A stretch of 64,000 nt of DNA from Sialis fuliginosa (taxonomy: Eukaryota > Arthropoda > Insecta > Megaloptera > Sialidae), in NCBI GenBank assembly GCA_961205875.1, contig OY540811.1, forward strand, positions 18,531,248 through 18,595,247. The letters run 5' to 3'. The position numbers were made by a program, and so were the translations under genes. The notes under the pieces were generated by a model, which was not told the DNA's origin, made no database searches, and saw only the letters and a program-made list of their open reading frames with translations. This document shows, one piece after another, positions 49,401-62,781 of this stretch; within the stretch, counting starts at the first letter, position 1, and each line of letters starts with the position of its first letter.

Positions 49401-52400
49401 TACACTTTTCTTGATAGTGTGCCGAATCGCGATAATTCTTTATCTACCACTTTTAAACAAAATGATAAATTATTTTTGACAAAATATTAAGTCAAAACGA
49501 TGGAATTCTTATATGTAGTTTTAAAATGTTTATTTTGAAAACTAACTGCGGTTTGAAACGAAATAATGCATCTTCTATCGATAACTTTAATATAATAAAT
49601 TCTGTTCAAATAGTAATAGTAAAAGTATTTTATTTTCTGCTGTTACAGAATAAAACCGCAAATGAAATGAATTTTAGAGACCGCATGTTAAAGTTAAAAG
49701 CATTTGTTTGTTGTAGACAAAAACAAGATGAATACATTAACGTCAAAAATAAAAACAATTCATGAAATATAGTTTGCAATATGATGCCACTATTCCTAAC
49801 TAGTTAAAGTTTAATTTTGCCATTAGTAAACTTTAATACGATAGCATCTGCAGCTAATGTCTTAACTCACAACAAAGTGTATGTAAGCCAAGATTAAAAT
49901 TTTAGCCTTACGGAGATTATGTATGGTGCATATTAAATGTTACTCACCTCACGATATTTTAACATTATAATATTTCATTGTCTTTAACGACTCTTGTATT
50001 AAATTCTGAGACTATATGAAAAAAATGAAAAGGGAATAGCCTGAATCATTTTAGGAATAGAGACTGTACACGGATAGATTGTTTGTTGTCACTTATAAAG
50101 CATTGATTTAAATTTTGCCTTTTCAGTATATTTATTACATGTATAATCAATAATATAGAGAAAGAGCACATTACCGCCTCCATATTTACTTTTATATCGA
50201 TTAGTTTTAATTTTATGTTATAAAACATAAAAAAAGTTCATCATAGCGAGTTTTGTGACTCTTAAAGGCCTTAGAAACACGCTTTATAAATCACTTCATT
50301 AGCTAGAAATAGGAATCTTTGCAGTTTATTTATAAAAAAATCCACTGATTTTATAATACCAATTTATAGTGGTATTGTTTCAAAAAAAATTTATGAATGT
50401 AGGACCAATTGACATTTGTTGTAAGGTCATGGAGGCAAATAAGGCCCGTCTTAATTAAAAATGCTTCGTTTCTGGTAATAAGTAATTTATATTAAAAAGG
50501 CTATATTAATGGTAAACTATGGTTTATTTTTAATCTAAAGAAGTACGAAAATCAAAATTTCTTAAATGATCTTTTCATTTTTAAAACATCTTAAAAAAGT
50601 AACTGTGGGCCTTATTAAATTATAATGGTGTAATAAAGCCACTTAACTAAATTAAATATTTTCAGATAATTATAATTTTATTTTGCATAGGAACTATGTT
50701 TTATAGATCGTAAAATATATAGTTAGTCAGAAGCGCTACAATAGTTCCAACTGACATATTATAATAATCTGTTGTATTTTATTAATTATTTTATTCAAAG
50801 GTATGATTTTTTTTGCAAATTACAATGATTGAATGTTTATCTATAATGGAATTCTGTTTCATTACATTACATCTTTAATCAAGATAAAATTTGGTGCATT
50901 TGGAGCATATTTATTTATATCAGATATACATAGTGACAGTTTTGTTATTTGAAATTGAATATTTCTAATTAAAAAAATTGGTATTGTACGATTAACGTAT
51001 TATGATAAATATGTGCATTTTATGACCAAGCCATGCTATTTTATTATATGCATAATAAAATATTAAGAAAAACAAAACACAACTGAAGTCGTATCACAGA
51101 ATCCTCATCATTAAAAGACAACAGTGTATGTCTTATGTTAGCAATATTCTTACTTGTTGCACTATGATAAAAACAATTACCAATTACAACATCCCCAAAG
51201 GGGTTTAAATAATTAGTAAAGGAAATATAAAGTGCAATACTTTTAGCGTCGCGTCGTGTCGACATGAGCACTAAAACGACACAACGGATTTACGGCGTTT
51301 ACACTTACATTCGTTAAACGAGTTTGTATCAAAAGCTTGAATGTTTGTTTTGTTAAGCATGCATGTTTGCATAATTAATACAATTTAAACATAAAGGGTT
51401 AAAAATTATTTATTCAAATATGGTTTGATCACAGTATTATTATATAACTCAATTATTGTTATTAGCCAACAATTAACCTTATTATTATAATATCTTGTTT
51501 AATACATAATGTTGTTTTCTGTTAATTATTAATTATTTTAAATTATTGCGTACCATTTATGTGCTGTGCTACATATACCTACGAGTATATGTAAAATTAT
51601 ACATATACAATATGTTGTATAATTATAATATATGTATGAATGTGTTATATGACTCTTTAAAACAATACAAATTGATTTTAAATAATTTGTGTTATATAAA
51701 ATTCGTTCTAATTAAATGTATTCCGAATATACTCTCATTTTAGCAATTTTCCGAAGGAAAATTACATACAACTAGCAGTTAATTAAAATATATATATATC
51801 TTGAACTATACTTTTGAGTATATATAATTTTGAATGGACCCGGTATCGTGATCTCGATATACAGATAAATTTAACCGTAAAAAATCACTAATTAGTGCGT
51901 AGAAACAAATAGTACGTTCTCTCTTCACTCCACGTCAGAGTATATGTTAGTTGGAGGAGATTTTTCGTTGCTTTTTAAATATTATGTAGTAACATTTGTG
52001 ACAACCTACCCATATGATAACCAGACTCAGTCTTCTCTATATAAGCATGAAGGTTAATTCTTAAAAATATTAACTGAATAATTTCAAGGTTATATTCAAT
52101 ATTTAACCACATTTAATCCGGTTCTTTAATTTATACAAAGAATAGAACTACCATTCAATGACCTCTTAGTGCTAAGCTCTTCTTGTTTCAGGACAAAAAG
52201 CATCAAGGAAACACTGTAAAGACATAAGCTTTCTCACAAAGTAAATCCAGCAAATAAAAAATGACAGAGATACAATAACATTTTAATGAGCATAAATGAT
52301 AAAACACTATGATGATAATAAATAAACAGAGTGTTACAAAAGAGCTTGGTAGAGAAGGGTAAGGAAAGAGGGGGAAAGGAATTATTTTTATAAAACAAAC

Positions 52401-55400
52401 CCAACTTGACTTTACCCGTTTGATGGAGGGAGACGTTGAAAAAGGTTATGTTATATAAAAAAGAACTTGATCACGCCTTTTTGAAAAGGGTTCAAGTTAT
52501 TTTCAATAAAAGAAATATCCTTAAAAATATTTCATCCTGAAGAATGATCTATGGACAGTGTCAAAAACTCCTTGAATGTTTGATGAAGCTGAATATTCAT
52601 AAAATATAATATGAATTTAAAAATAATATTTTATATATATGTGTATACAGGTATGTATTATATCACATAAAACATACAATTTCTTATATTATTTACTTTA
52701 TGTTCAGTCAATATTAAAAATATATACATACCTACCTACAGGATGTAGATTATAAAATTTTTTCTACGGAACATAGAGAAATATTATTTTAAAAACATAC
52801 GAATATTAGCTCTCCAACATTTTTTTTGTATAAAATTTGAATCTTGATTTAAAACCTTATTTAATTTTGTTCTTGAATTTAATCATATTATTTAAGTATT
52901 TGAAACATTTATTTTCGATAATTGACAATTGGAATATTCTATTTATCATAACTTACTTTAAAAGTTAAGAATTATTAATTTTGTGAAATAGTAAAAAATC
53001 ATGTTTCTGCAATTTATTTATAATTTGTAAGACCTTTAAAACTGACAGCCATTTGGGATCAAGATTCCAATTTACAAGAAAACAGTACAATTATGAGTTT
53101 GGCTATATTTGAATATACCTGATATTATTAATTTATGTACCTATATAAAGTGAAATATGAAAACATTTAATTTGATTTTTATTCACCAGCCATGAACATA
53201 ATATAGTTTAGGTTAAAGGTAAAATGCACATTTGAAACGATGAAAATTCACAATATACATACATTTAAAAATGTATTTGAATTTTTATTTCACTCAAAAA
53301 TATGCGAAAACGTTTGAAATTACTAATTGAAATACTATTGTGCTAGTTGTACTGTCAAAGGCCGGTCAATACCTATGGTAAAATTCTATATGTATGTATT
53401 ATGTTTATTCATAACTACAGTATGAATTTAAATGCGTATGCTTTTGAGTGTAAAGCACCTAGCATTCTATTTAAAGTTTATTTTGACAGAATACTAAATG
53501 AGCAAGTTTCAAAGCGATAATTTCCAATATCAAAATAGATTTTATTTATTCTGTATTGAAATAGGTGTATAAATCATGTTCATATAAATGGTTTTGTATT
53601 TGTTCTAAATTTTTTTTAATAAATAAAAGGAATACTTAATAATATTGTTGCAGGGAGTTGAACATGTTGGTTCTATTTTTACTTTTTTATACCCATCACC
53701 CATGTATATGAAATAAAATAAGTATTGTAAAACCGATTTTTTTTCGATTTCCGGATTTTGATGGAATTATCCATTTCAACCTTTCTTAATTCCATTCTGA
53801 CTATTTTCACCATGATGTCTGTATGTCTGTGTGCAACACAACAAATAGTAGATAATATTATTATCTATATAATTTATGTTCTATTCATTAAAAAAATTAA
53901 AAAAAAATTCAAATTGTAATTCAAATGGTTCATAACAGAGAAATATCTGCCATGGTTGTCATGAGACTTTCTTATACGTTTTACAGAAATTGAACAGTAT
54001 ACATTTCCACAGGTACTATGAGACTTTCAGTAGCTAAATCATAAATGATATAGATAATAATATACTCGAACATTTTTATCCCAAAACATTTTTCTTTTAT
54101 TCGCACCGTTTCAAAAAATAATTCGAAAATTCAAAAATTGGCAAGAGTAAAAATTCGTTCCGGTTTAGTAATTACGTTAAAAAAATCATTTGGTACCTGC
54201 TGTAGAAAATATCTATAATTAATTTATGCCTCATTAATTTTATTCTATACTTTATTAATTTTTATAACTTTTTTTATGTTTCGGTTAGAGTAGACGCAGG
54301 ACAATTTTTGTTCAAGGTTAGTGAAAAACTTCCGATCATACATTGCAATTAATAATAATTAATAAGTTTGTTTGGTATATACTTTTCCGAACTTTTATGA
54401 ATTTCTTTGTATGTTAGGAAAAAGAACGAAAATTTTAGTAACGTAAAATTGAGGTATTATTCGTTGGAGAAAATTATAAGAAACATTTTCGGAGCTTTTT
54501 CAAAATTCGTTTTTGAGTTCTTTTTTAGAATAAAACTATTAGATACTCGTACAAGTACCTTAACATAAAAAATTATAAGAGTTTCACCTTGCACATACAT
54601 ACAATAGTAATAAATGCAATCATTAATCTTCAAGACACTTAAATACATAAGTAACATGTGTACTACAAAGCATTTTATAAATAAAAATAATAAATCCTTA
54701 CAACTTAAAATTTACTATTATTAAATTTTGTTGTATATGAATTGATGTATTGGCAATATTATTTATGTACCATTCAATATTTCAAAAACACATTTACCCA
54801 AACATACATAAGCGTATTGTAACTGTAGAGAAATGAAGTAAAACCACAATGTGTATGATGAAATGTTGCACGTTGAAACGTTGGCTTGTATAAATATCAA
54901 GCACAAAACACGAGTTTAAAATAAATATTATAACATACAGTCGTATTCGAACATCGAACCCAAAAAAACATGTACCCATTTTGATGTTGAACATTTGAAG
55001 TTTGATATGAACCTTTTTGTTAACTCCGTTTCCATATGATTCTTTCAATATATCAGAGGTTGTGAAATTTTATTCATACTTTTTAACTATTATCTTAGTT
55101 ATTTTATTTGTGTATGTACATATATAATTTCAATGTATTTTTAAAATTTATCAATTCATATATGTATGTATTATTATATTGATCACGGGGTACTTTTCAT
55201 TAAACAACTTTTTATTACATTTTAGAGTTTACAATGTACATGTTTACTGTATACAGTATACATTGTATTTTATATAAATCAATTTATTTGAAAAAATATT
55301 CTAAAATATAAAATTAAGATTACAGCATTTATTTTGAGATTATCAACTGTTTCAAATATATTTTTAAAAATAATCAATTATTTTCTTAAAAATTTACATT

Positions 55401-56024
55401 ATAGATAATAAAAAGTCCATACAACTTTTACTCAAAACCTTTTTTAGTGCCTATTCGAATTTGAAAATCAAGAGTTAACATCCGTTTCCGGTTGTCGGAT
55501 TTCAATCATCATAGAAGTTTTATTTTGAGACTTATAAATACCCATGTTATAATTTTTCACCCTTCTATCCGCTTTGGATTTTGAATTTGAACGTCACATA
55601 AAATAAGATAAAATAATCTAAAAAGATTAAGGAATTATCAAAATTGATTCCTATAACCATTAAAATTTTTATTTCGAAAAGTTTTGGTATTACTATACTC
55701 TTAGAAGGTACACGAAAGTAAAAAAATATATTGATCAATCTTATACTTAAATTATTTTTTATGAACTACTACGAATCTTACATGAAGTTATATTTAGAAC
55801 GAAACAAATACAAAATAATATAGAAATGCATTATTTATTTACATTTACATGTTGTTTTGTACAATAAGTTAATTGAAAAAGTTGAAATCCCATAAGAGAA
55901 TAAAAAAATATGCCACTTTTATTCCCAGCCTCTCTAAAGCATAACAAAAATCAACGACATAAAAAATTCTACGCACACATTTCATACACACACAAAATCA
56001 TTATTACATTAGACGACAACTTAC
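49401..56024. other. AT-rich intron upstream of the Ig2 exon, near the Ig1 donor; no recognised feature
   Basis: About 6.6 kb of ordinary AT-rich intron. A pair of aataaggccc / gggccttatt words at 50440 and 50610 hints at an old inverted-repeat element. No exon-like GC-rich block is present before the Ig1 exon. Confidence 0.4.
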
Positions 56025-56232
56025 CATGAACGTCAATGCACCCCAACTGTTTCTTCATGGTGCTCGTGTTGATTTGACACATGTAACATCCGCGATCTGA
56101 CTCCTTTAGCTGGCGTATACGCAGCTGCCACGTACGCAGGTTGTCGTGCGTGACCGCCACGCGTGCATTGTGCGTAATCACGCGCGTGTGGAGCGTCAGG
56201 ATCGTCTGGTCCTCGGCTTTCATCCAACCGAC
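56025..56232 (-). CDS. DIP-family gene, exon with second part of Ig domain 1
   Basis: This is an internal exon of 208 nt on the minus strand. The acceptor is tttcttttttgcag just above 56232 and the donor is gtaagttg below 56025. It starts in phase 0 and ends in phase 1, matching the Ig2 exon. It encodes 69 codons: VGWMKAEDQTILTLH with the core tryptophan, RVITHNARVAVTHD, TWQLRIRQLKESDRG, CYMCQINTS with the second Ig cysteine in a DxGxYxC motif, and KKQLGCIDVH leading into VPPDI. This is the Dpr-binding first Ig domain of DIP proteins, extracellular and membrane-tethered in the family. The CYMC and LGCIDV cysteines recall, from memory, the DIP-gamma subgroup, but I do not assign a paralogue. 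The first half of Ig1 is outside the window. Confidence 0.93.
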
Positions 56233-58403
56233 CTGCAAAAAAGAAATGGAGTTGTTTATTTTTTTCGTATGTATTTTTTTTTTTTAGAAAGGATGTACAA
56301 ATGTTTTAATTTGTGAGATTTTAAAGTAGATAGTTTATTTTATTTGATAATTTTTTGCAACCGTTGGATTATGACAAAAACCCACATTAATGTCACGAAA
56401 AATATTCTGAATGACATATTCTATTCATACATCACCCACTTGCCACATCAGTTAAATGGGCGCATGACCTTACAATTAGTTTATTTGATATAATCAGAAC
56501 ATACATTCTTTGTATTCTGAAAAAGTTGTGTGTAAATAGTAATTGAAACAACTGTTTGAACAACCTGATTATAATATAAATAATTTTTATTGAACTACAT
56601 TTCTTGAATTGGATTTAATACCGATTACATATAAACAAAGATATATTTTTTTTAATATACCAAAATGCGCGATGAGCGTTTTTGCGACGACATGAAACTT
56701 ACAGTTAGGCAGCTAAAATATATACCTACTAATTGGTTTACTCGGTATAGTCTGGATGAATGTTGGAATGCCACCTCACTTACAATTAGTCTAACCATAG
56801 GTACATGACGACAATACGATTATTTAACTAATATATTTAATAAACTTGATATATATATTCAGTTTTAATTAACTTTCAGTAATGTTGTGTTTTCACATTG
56901 TTTTTCGGCGGTGTATCATATCCGCTCTTTTTCGAAATTTTTATTCCTGATGTTCCATATTCAGTTAAAGAGTATTCGATCAATGTCTAAACATTTAATC
57001 GGTTGAGTTATAAACTCACAAGAGATATTACAAGCACTGCACTCTGGTGGTTAATTATTATAGAATAGAACATTGAAGATGATAATGACCTTATAAAAAT
57101 CATTCAACAATTACAACCGAAGAACATATATCTACTTTAAAACTTTTAGTGATAAACCAGAAGTATTAAGATACCATCACATAATATATGAATGTTGCAA
57201 AGAGCAAAACATAATACATATTTCTATATTTTTCATTTCTTACGGAAGAAGAGAATTTTTGCAGGCACATCCTGTTTATATTTCAAAGAAAAATATATTT
57301 CTTATGCTAACTTAAAGCTTCCTGATTTTTTCTTCTGTGGGGAAAACATAACAAAATGTTTGCGTTGAAATGCTTTCTTACTTCAAGTTAAACAGGAATG
57401 ATATATTAAAATCTTGCAAACAAAAGGTTTATTTGCAGTAAGGGAAAATTGATTTGACGAATTGGCATACAATGTTCCTTTTATTCGATAAACTGTATAA
57501 ACAGAACTAAAAGCAAATTGCTTTTTTCTGTTTTACTGAAAAAATGTCAGATAGGTATGTATGAAGAACAAATACGTGCACTTCCGAATCCCAAAACAGC
57601 GTCTTGTTTTATACAGTTTTGATATTTAGAAAACGTTTAGAACAGATAATATTATGACGTTATCTTTTTTACCGAGTGTTTTAATATTTTATTTCTAAAT
57701 TTATATTTTTATTTATAAATTTTTTTATTATAGTAAGTATAGAATAATATATAGTAAAGGGGTTTTGTACGCTGATTTGAAGTTACGCGGTGCGATTTTC
57801 ATGTAAATTCAGGGATTTCCCGTTTCGGCGAGTGGGCTATCTAATGAAATCTGAATTTAAATATGTAATAATTTCTTCGTTTAACAAGAATTAGCACAAG
57901 TTCACAAACGCTACTAAGATGTATTTTCAGATAGTAACGATAATCCTGATGGAAAAATATAAAAATTTACATCAGTTTCCTTCAGATTTTCAAACTAATT
58001 TTCTTTCTTTTTTTAGACAATCTAATTTTCGTGAATTTTTCACTTTTTTACGCGATTTTCGGTCTATTTTAATTGATTGATTTGGTTAAACGCGGTTTGA
58101 GAAAATTATGGAACATATCTCTAGTTATATAAGCAATGTATTTTTTAAAGTGATTTTTTATATGTGATTTGCTGTTGAACGTAAACCCTACTGTACATAC
58201 TTGTAATTTATTGTTATTATCAGACGGAGATTCACGGTATCTTGGCGTACCAAAAATTCATCAAAATAGTAAATAATCTATCAATAGATTAAATATACTT
58301 AAGGCCTTTATTCACCACCTAATCTGCAGGGCCGATCTGTAGGGAGGTAGAGTGAGGGTAAATTATAGTAAGTAGTGTTTAATATATAATCGTCCCGACT
58401 TGC
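56233..58403 (-). other. Intron upstream of the Ig1 exon (continues to 64000)
   Basis: AT-rich sequence without exon-like blocks. I looked for the first half of Ig1 and a signal peptide exon up to 64000 and found neither, so this intron is longer than 7.7 kb. It also contains the 58404 inverted repeat and the LINE listed separately. Confidence 0.5.
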
Positions 58404-60210
58404 ATATATATGAGCATTTCCAGTAGTTTTTTAAAAAACAGGGAGCACGTATGTCACCGATTTTGCTCCCAATTTTTTTTCTCAAAGTACATTTCAAAAA
58501 AACATGTTTCCCAAAATCTTTTCCCCCCGCCCCCTTTTTGGCCGAATTACGATTTTTTAAACTTTTGAAATCGAGCGAAATTAGACTTTTTTTGATAGTA
58601 CCTTATTTTTCAAAATGTCCCTTATTATACATGTTATAGGGCTCATTTTCTTCGTTTTTTGTTGATCTTTCATTTGAAATCGGTTTTAGAGCCGAATATT
58701 CAATTTTGGCCGAATGCGGTACCAAAACATTAAGTTTGATTTTTTGTAAAAATAGTCGATTTTGAAATTGCCGCCAAATATTTTGGTTTCAACCAAAATA
58801 CTTCCGATAAAGGTCATTTTATTTTATTTTTTATTTAGTTTCCAAATATTTATAGATTTTTTAATTTAGTCAAAAACTTTTAAAGTTACACTTGTTTTAA
58901 GATGTCTTATTTTTCAAAAAGCGCTATATTCACACCATTCAAACTTTTTTCTCTATACTCCAAATTGCACCAAATTTTGGCAAAAGTTTCCTTTCTTTAT
59001 TCTAAAAACAACCCTTAAAAAACATTTTTTCATATTGAGCTCCTAAGTGAGATATAATTTTTATAAAACACCTAATTACTCGTGTATTAAAGATAAGAAT
59101 TTACAGGAATTTTCAGTGTTTCTGAAATATCGGGGCTCCTGATAATCGAATGAAAAATATACCACTTAATTCGTTATGAAATTCCCTACAAATCTACATA
59201 AGTAAAAATTTTAGATTAATTACAAAACCTACAAATAAATAAAAACTTTGTACATCGATTCCTAATTTATTTAATAACAACTTTAAATGTAATAGTGTCT
59301 CATAACTTCGTTGTTTAATAGGTATGTACTCATTTCTAAGACTGGCTCGCTTGCGCTCGCTCGGCTTTTATTTTTTTATAGGTTTTTTAATTAATCTAAA
59401 AAAAATTAACTTATGTAGATTTGTAGGGAATTTCATAACGAATTAAGTAGTATATTTTTTATTCGATTATCAGGAGCCCCGATATTTCAGAAACACTGAA
59501 AATTCCTGTAAATTCTTATCTTTAATACACGAGTAATTAGGTGTTTTATAAAAATTATATCTCACTTAGGAGCTCAATATGAAAAAATGTTTTTTGAGGG
59601 TTGTTTTAAGAATAAAGAAGGAAAACTTTTGCCAAAATTTGGTGCAATTTGGAGTATAGAGAAAAAAGTTTTAATGGTGTGAATATAGCGTTTTTTGGAA
59701 AATAAGACATCTAAAGACAAGTGTAACTTGAAAAGTTTTTGACCAAATTAAAAAATCTATAAATATTTGGAAACTACATAAAAAATAGAATAAAATGACC
59801 TTTATCGGAAGTATTTTGGTTGAAACCAATATATTTTGCGGCAATTTCAAAATCGACTATTTTTACAAAAAATCAAACTTAATGTTTTGGTACCGCATTC
59901 GGCCAAAATTGAATATTCGGCTCTGAAACCGATTTCAAATGAAAGATCAACAAAAAACGAAGAAAATGAGCCCTATAACATGTATAATAAGGGACATTTT
60001 GAAAAATAAGGTACTATCAAAAAAAGTCTAATTTCGCTCGATTTTAAAAGTTTAAAAAATCGTAATTCAGCCAAAAAAGGGGGCGGGGGGAAAAGATTTT
60101 GGGAAACATGTTTTTTTGATATGTACTTTGAGAAAAAAAATTGGGAGCAAAATCGGTGACATACGTGCGCCCTGTTTTTTAAAAAACTACTGGAAATGCT
60201 CATATATATA
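58404..60210. mobile_element. 1.8-kb non-coding element with about 840-bp inverted-repeat arms
   Basis: The left arm, about 58404-59243, and the right arm, about 59365-60210, are reverse complements with few differences. They run from atatatgagcatttccagta through tttgctcccaattttttttc and caggagccccgatatttcag-type blocks to ctacaaatctacataagt. The spacer of about 120 nt contains ctcgcttgcgctcgctcggc. Matching open frames in the two arms (58451-58639 plus, 59973-60203 minus) are by-products of the repeat. I see no clear target duplication. A transcript would fold into a very long hairpin. Confidence 0.85.
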
Positions 60211-62781
60211 TATATTACGCAATCTGCATGAACCCTGCAGATTTCTCCTGCCGATTAGATGCCAAACTTGGTGATATATAGAGGCCTCTAATTGATAAAA
60301 AAACAAATATCAAAATCGCATAAGGAGATGCGGTTTTCTTATTTTGTATCAGCATCCCGTTACCTACAAAAGTTTAGAAATACTGATCTATCGTTTTGAC
60401 AATTTTGATTACTTTCATCGAATCCTATCGAAATTACACGGTAATCTTCGTTATCATCGACAAAAGCCCGCGGTATACCACAACAGCTTATATATAAATA
60501 TATACGATATATATTATTTATATACGTAGAGCAATTGAATATATTTAATATAATATACAAACAAGAGATCATTGGCCAACCAAATTATATTGATTGGTAT
60601 TTCCGTACGTAACATAAAGTGCGCTACGTCTGTACAGGCACATACAACAATGTGTAATGCATTACCACAAACAAGCAATGTGGTCTACGTGTATGTTTGT
60701 ATGTACATATGCGCATACGTGTGTGGATGAAACCGTTGGCACTGGATATATTCATCCTATACATCTATATTAATAATTATGTTCGAATTTGTAATTTCAT
60801 TGCGATTGTACTAATATTAATGGCTGAATATATTGTAGTAATTGCAATATATGTGAAGTGTGTGTGTATGTGTGTGTGTATGTGTGTGTGTGCGTGTGTG
60901 TGTGTGTGGTTGTGAGTGTCGTGCTTCTATATTAGTATCAACGACGAGTATAATTATTGTCTGTATTTATTCCATCGGATAATTATGTTTAATGCTTCAA
61001 CGCTTTGTAAATCTGATTTAATTGCGGAAAGAAATCGATTGTTTTGGAGCATGTTTTGTACATATTCAGAAATAATATGAATATAAATTATTGATTAATA
61101 AAAAAATTTTGTACTAGCGAGATATAAAACATGAAAATTTTAGGTATATCGTATATCCTATTGCTTTTAAAATTTATTATATTTGGCTATAATTAAAAAA
61201 AACATCTGCCAAGTGAATGCACAGTGCTTCCTCGTGGTAAATTCATTAAAGAGAGAATATCAAACAATTGTAATATTTGACAATTTCAACCTAAATCAAA
61301 ATTTTTCCGTTAACATGCCAAAGTAAATGAAAAAATGACGATTTTTTAAAGAAAATTCAGGTGAATATTTTATAACAAACGTTTTGGTGACCTATATTAT
61401 GGAATATTGAATGTTCTACAAAAATTTTTTTATAAAATGTTTACGTAATATGTATCTTTCTTGAGTTATGCGTGTGACAAGAATTCATGGGACAGACAGA
61501 CAGATAGACACGGAACGAAAAGTGTTAGTTTTGATCTGAAACGGAAAAATCAAGTTAAAATTTTGAAATCGGAAAACATTTTTTTTTCTCATTTTAAAAC
61601 GATCACAAAGTTTCTTCGATATGGCGAGGGAGCAATAAAATTATAAAAAATACCTATGTGTTTGAATAACTCTTATTTGCTCTTTTACAGGAGAGAAAGA
61701 ACTAAAAATGAAAAGAACTAAATAAATACAGTTTGGTGCGCTTATTGAAGGTGATATTTTTTAGATGTAATAACATAAACAATTTTTCAGTAGTTACCAG
61801 ACATTTTTTTAATTTCAAAACGAAACGTTGTTAGATGATACGAAGATGATAATAAGAAACATAATGGTAATTTTGCATTTATTAAAATTAAATAATTGAA
61901 TTTAAGAATAAATCTTTATTTTCATGTAATGTTTTAACAGACACTACATAGTCAGGCAATACCTCATTTAACCACTTAGAGCTGTAATAGTTGCTAGGTC
62001 ATTAAACAATAATTAGTTATGATAATGCATTTATATAGTCTTACATATGTTACAATTCTCGGAATAGACCAAGGATGAAACCTCTATCCATGAGTTAACT
62101 TTAATGTTGGAGATAATCCGTGTTCTAAACTAGGGTTGGGTCGTATTGTCTAGTGTCTAGACTATTCTCTACTAGTGATGTAAACGTGAAAAGTTTCATA
62201 ACTTTTCAATTCCACTGAAAGTTTTCACCTGCCTGCAAAATTTTACAAATTTTTGAAATGTTTTTATTATATGTTTTTTGGTTGGTAGATACCACTTAAA
62301 ATAATACTAAACTATACGCTTTTAAAAAGTAACATATATTTAAATTAGTTTTGGAAATGATTGATTCTTATATTGTCGAGAATACATAAGTATACAAAAA
62401 ATACAATCAGATATCGAGGAGTGGGTGAAAAATAAAAAATAAAAAAGTTAACAAAATTTGGAAAAATAAATAAATTGTGTATTACATTGTAATTCAACTC
62501 ATAGTATTATAATCTGAACTTTTCACCGACTTAAAACTTTTTATGATGTTTTCAAAAAAATATATTTTCATGAAATTTTACATCACTATTCTCTACTATA
62601 GCAATCTTAACGTATTTCTTATTCTTGGTTGTAGGTAATCTACATACTGTTTTTCTGATATTTAAAAGATTTTACAATTCCCTCAATGTATAAAATATAA
62701 AAGAGATAATCAAAATTGAAAAACTTTTATATTATAATAGTTTTGTTCTCTCTTTTATTTTTATATCATACTTATTGGAAA
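60211..62781. other. AT-rich intron with a TG microsatellite
   Basis: A (TG)n run lies at about 60858-60912. A gggacagacagacagataga tract at about 61489 may be the end of another RTE/SINE-like tail. Otherwise nothing was recognised. Confidence 0.4.

Larger units (their letters stand above)
22201..56024 (-). other. 33.8-kb intron between the Ig1 and Ig2 exons
   Basis: Bounded by the Ig1 donor (gtaagttg, 56024 downward) and the Ig2 acceptor (tttgttgcag at 22201). Phases agree on both sides. I found no further exon inside; mobile elements make up much of it and are listed separately. Confidence 0.8.

Noticed and set aside
58451..60203. Similar 62- and 76-codon frames on opposite strands
   Set aside because: They are the same non-coding stretch in the two arms of the inverted repeat.
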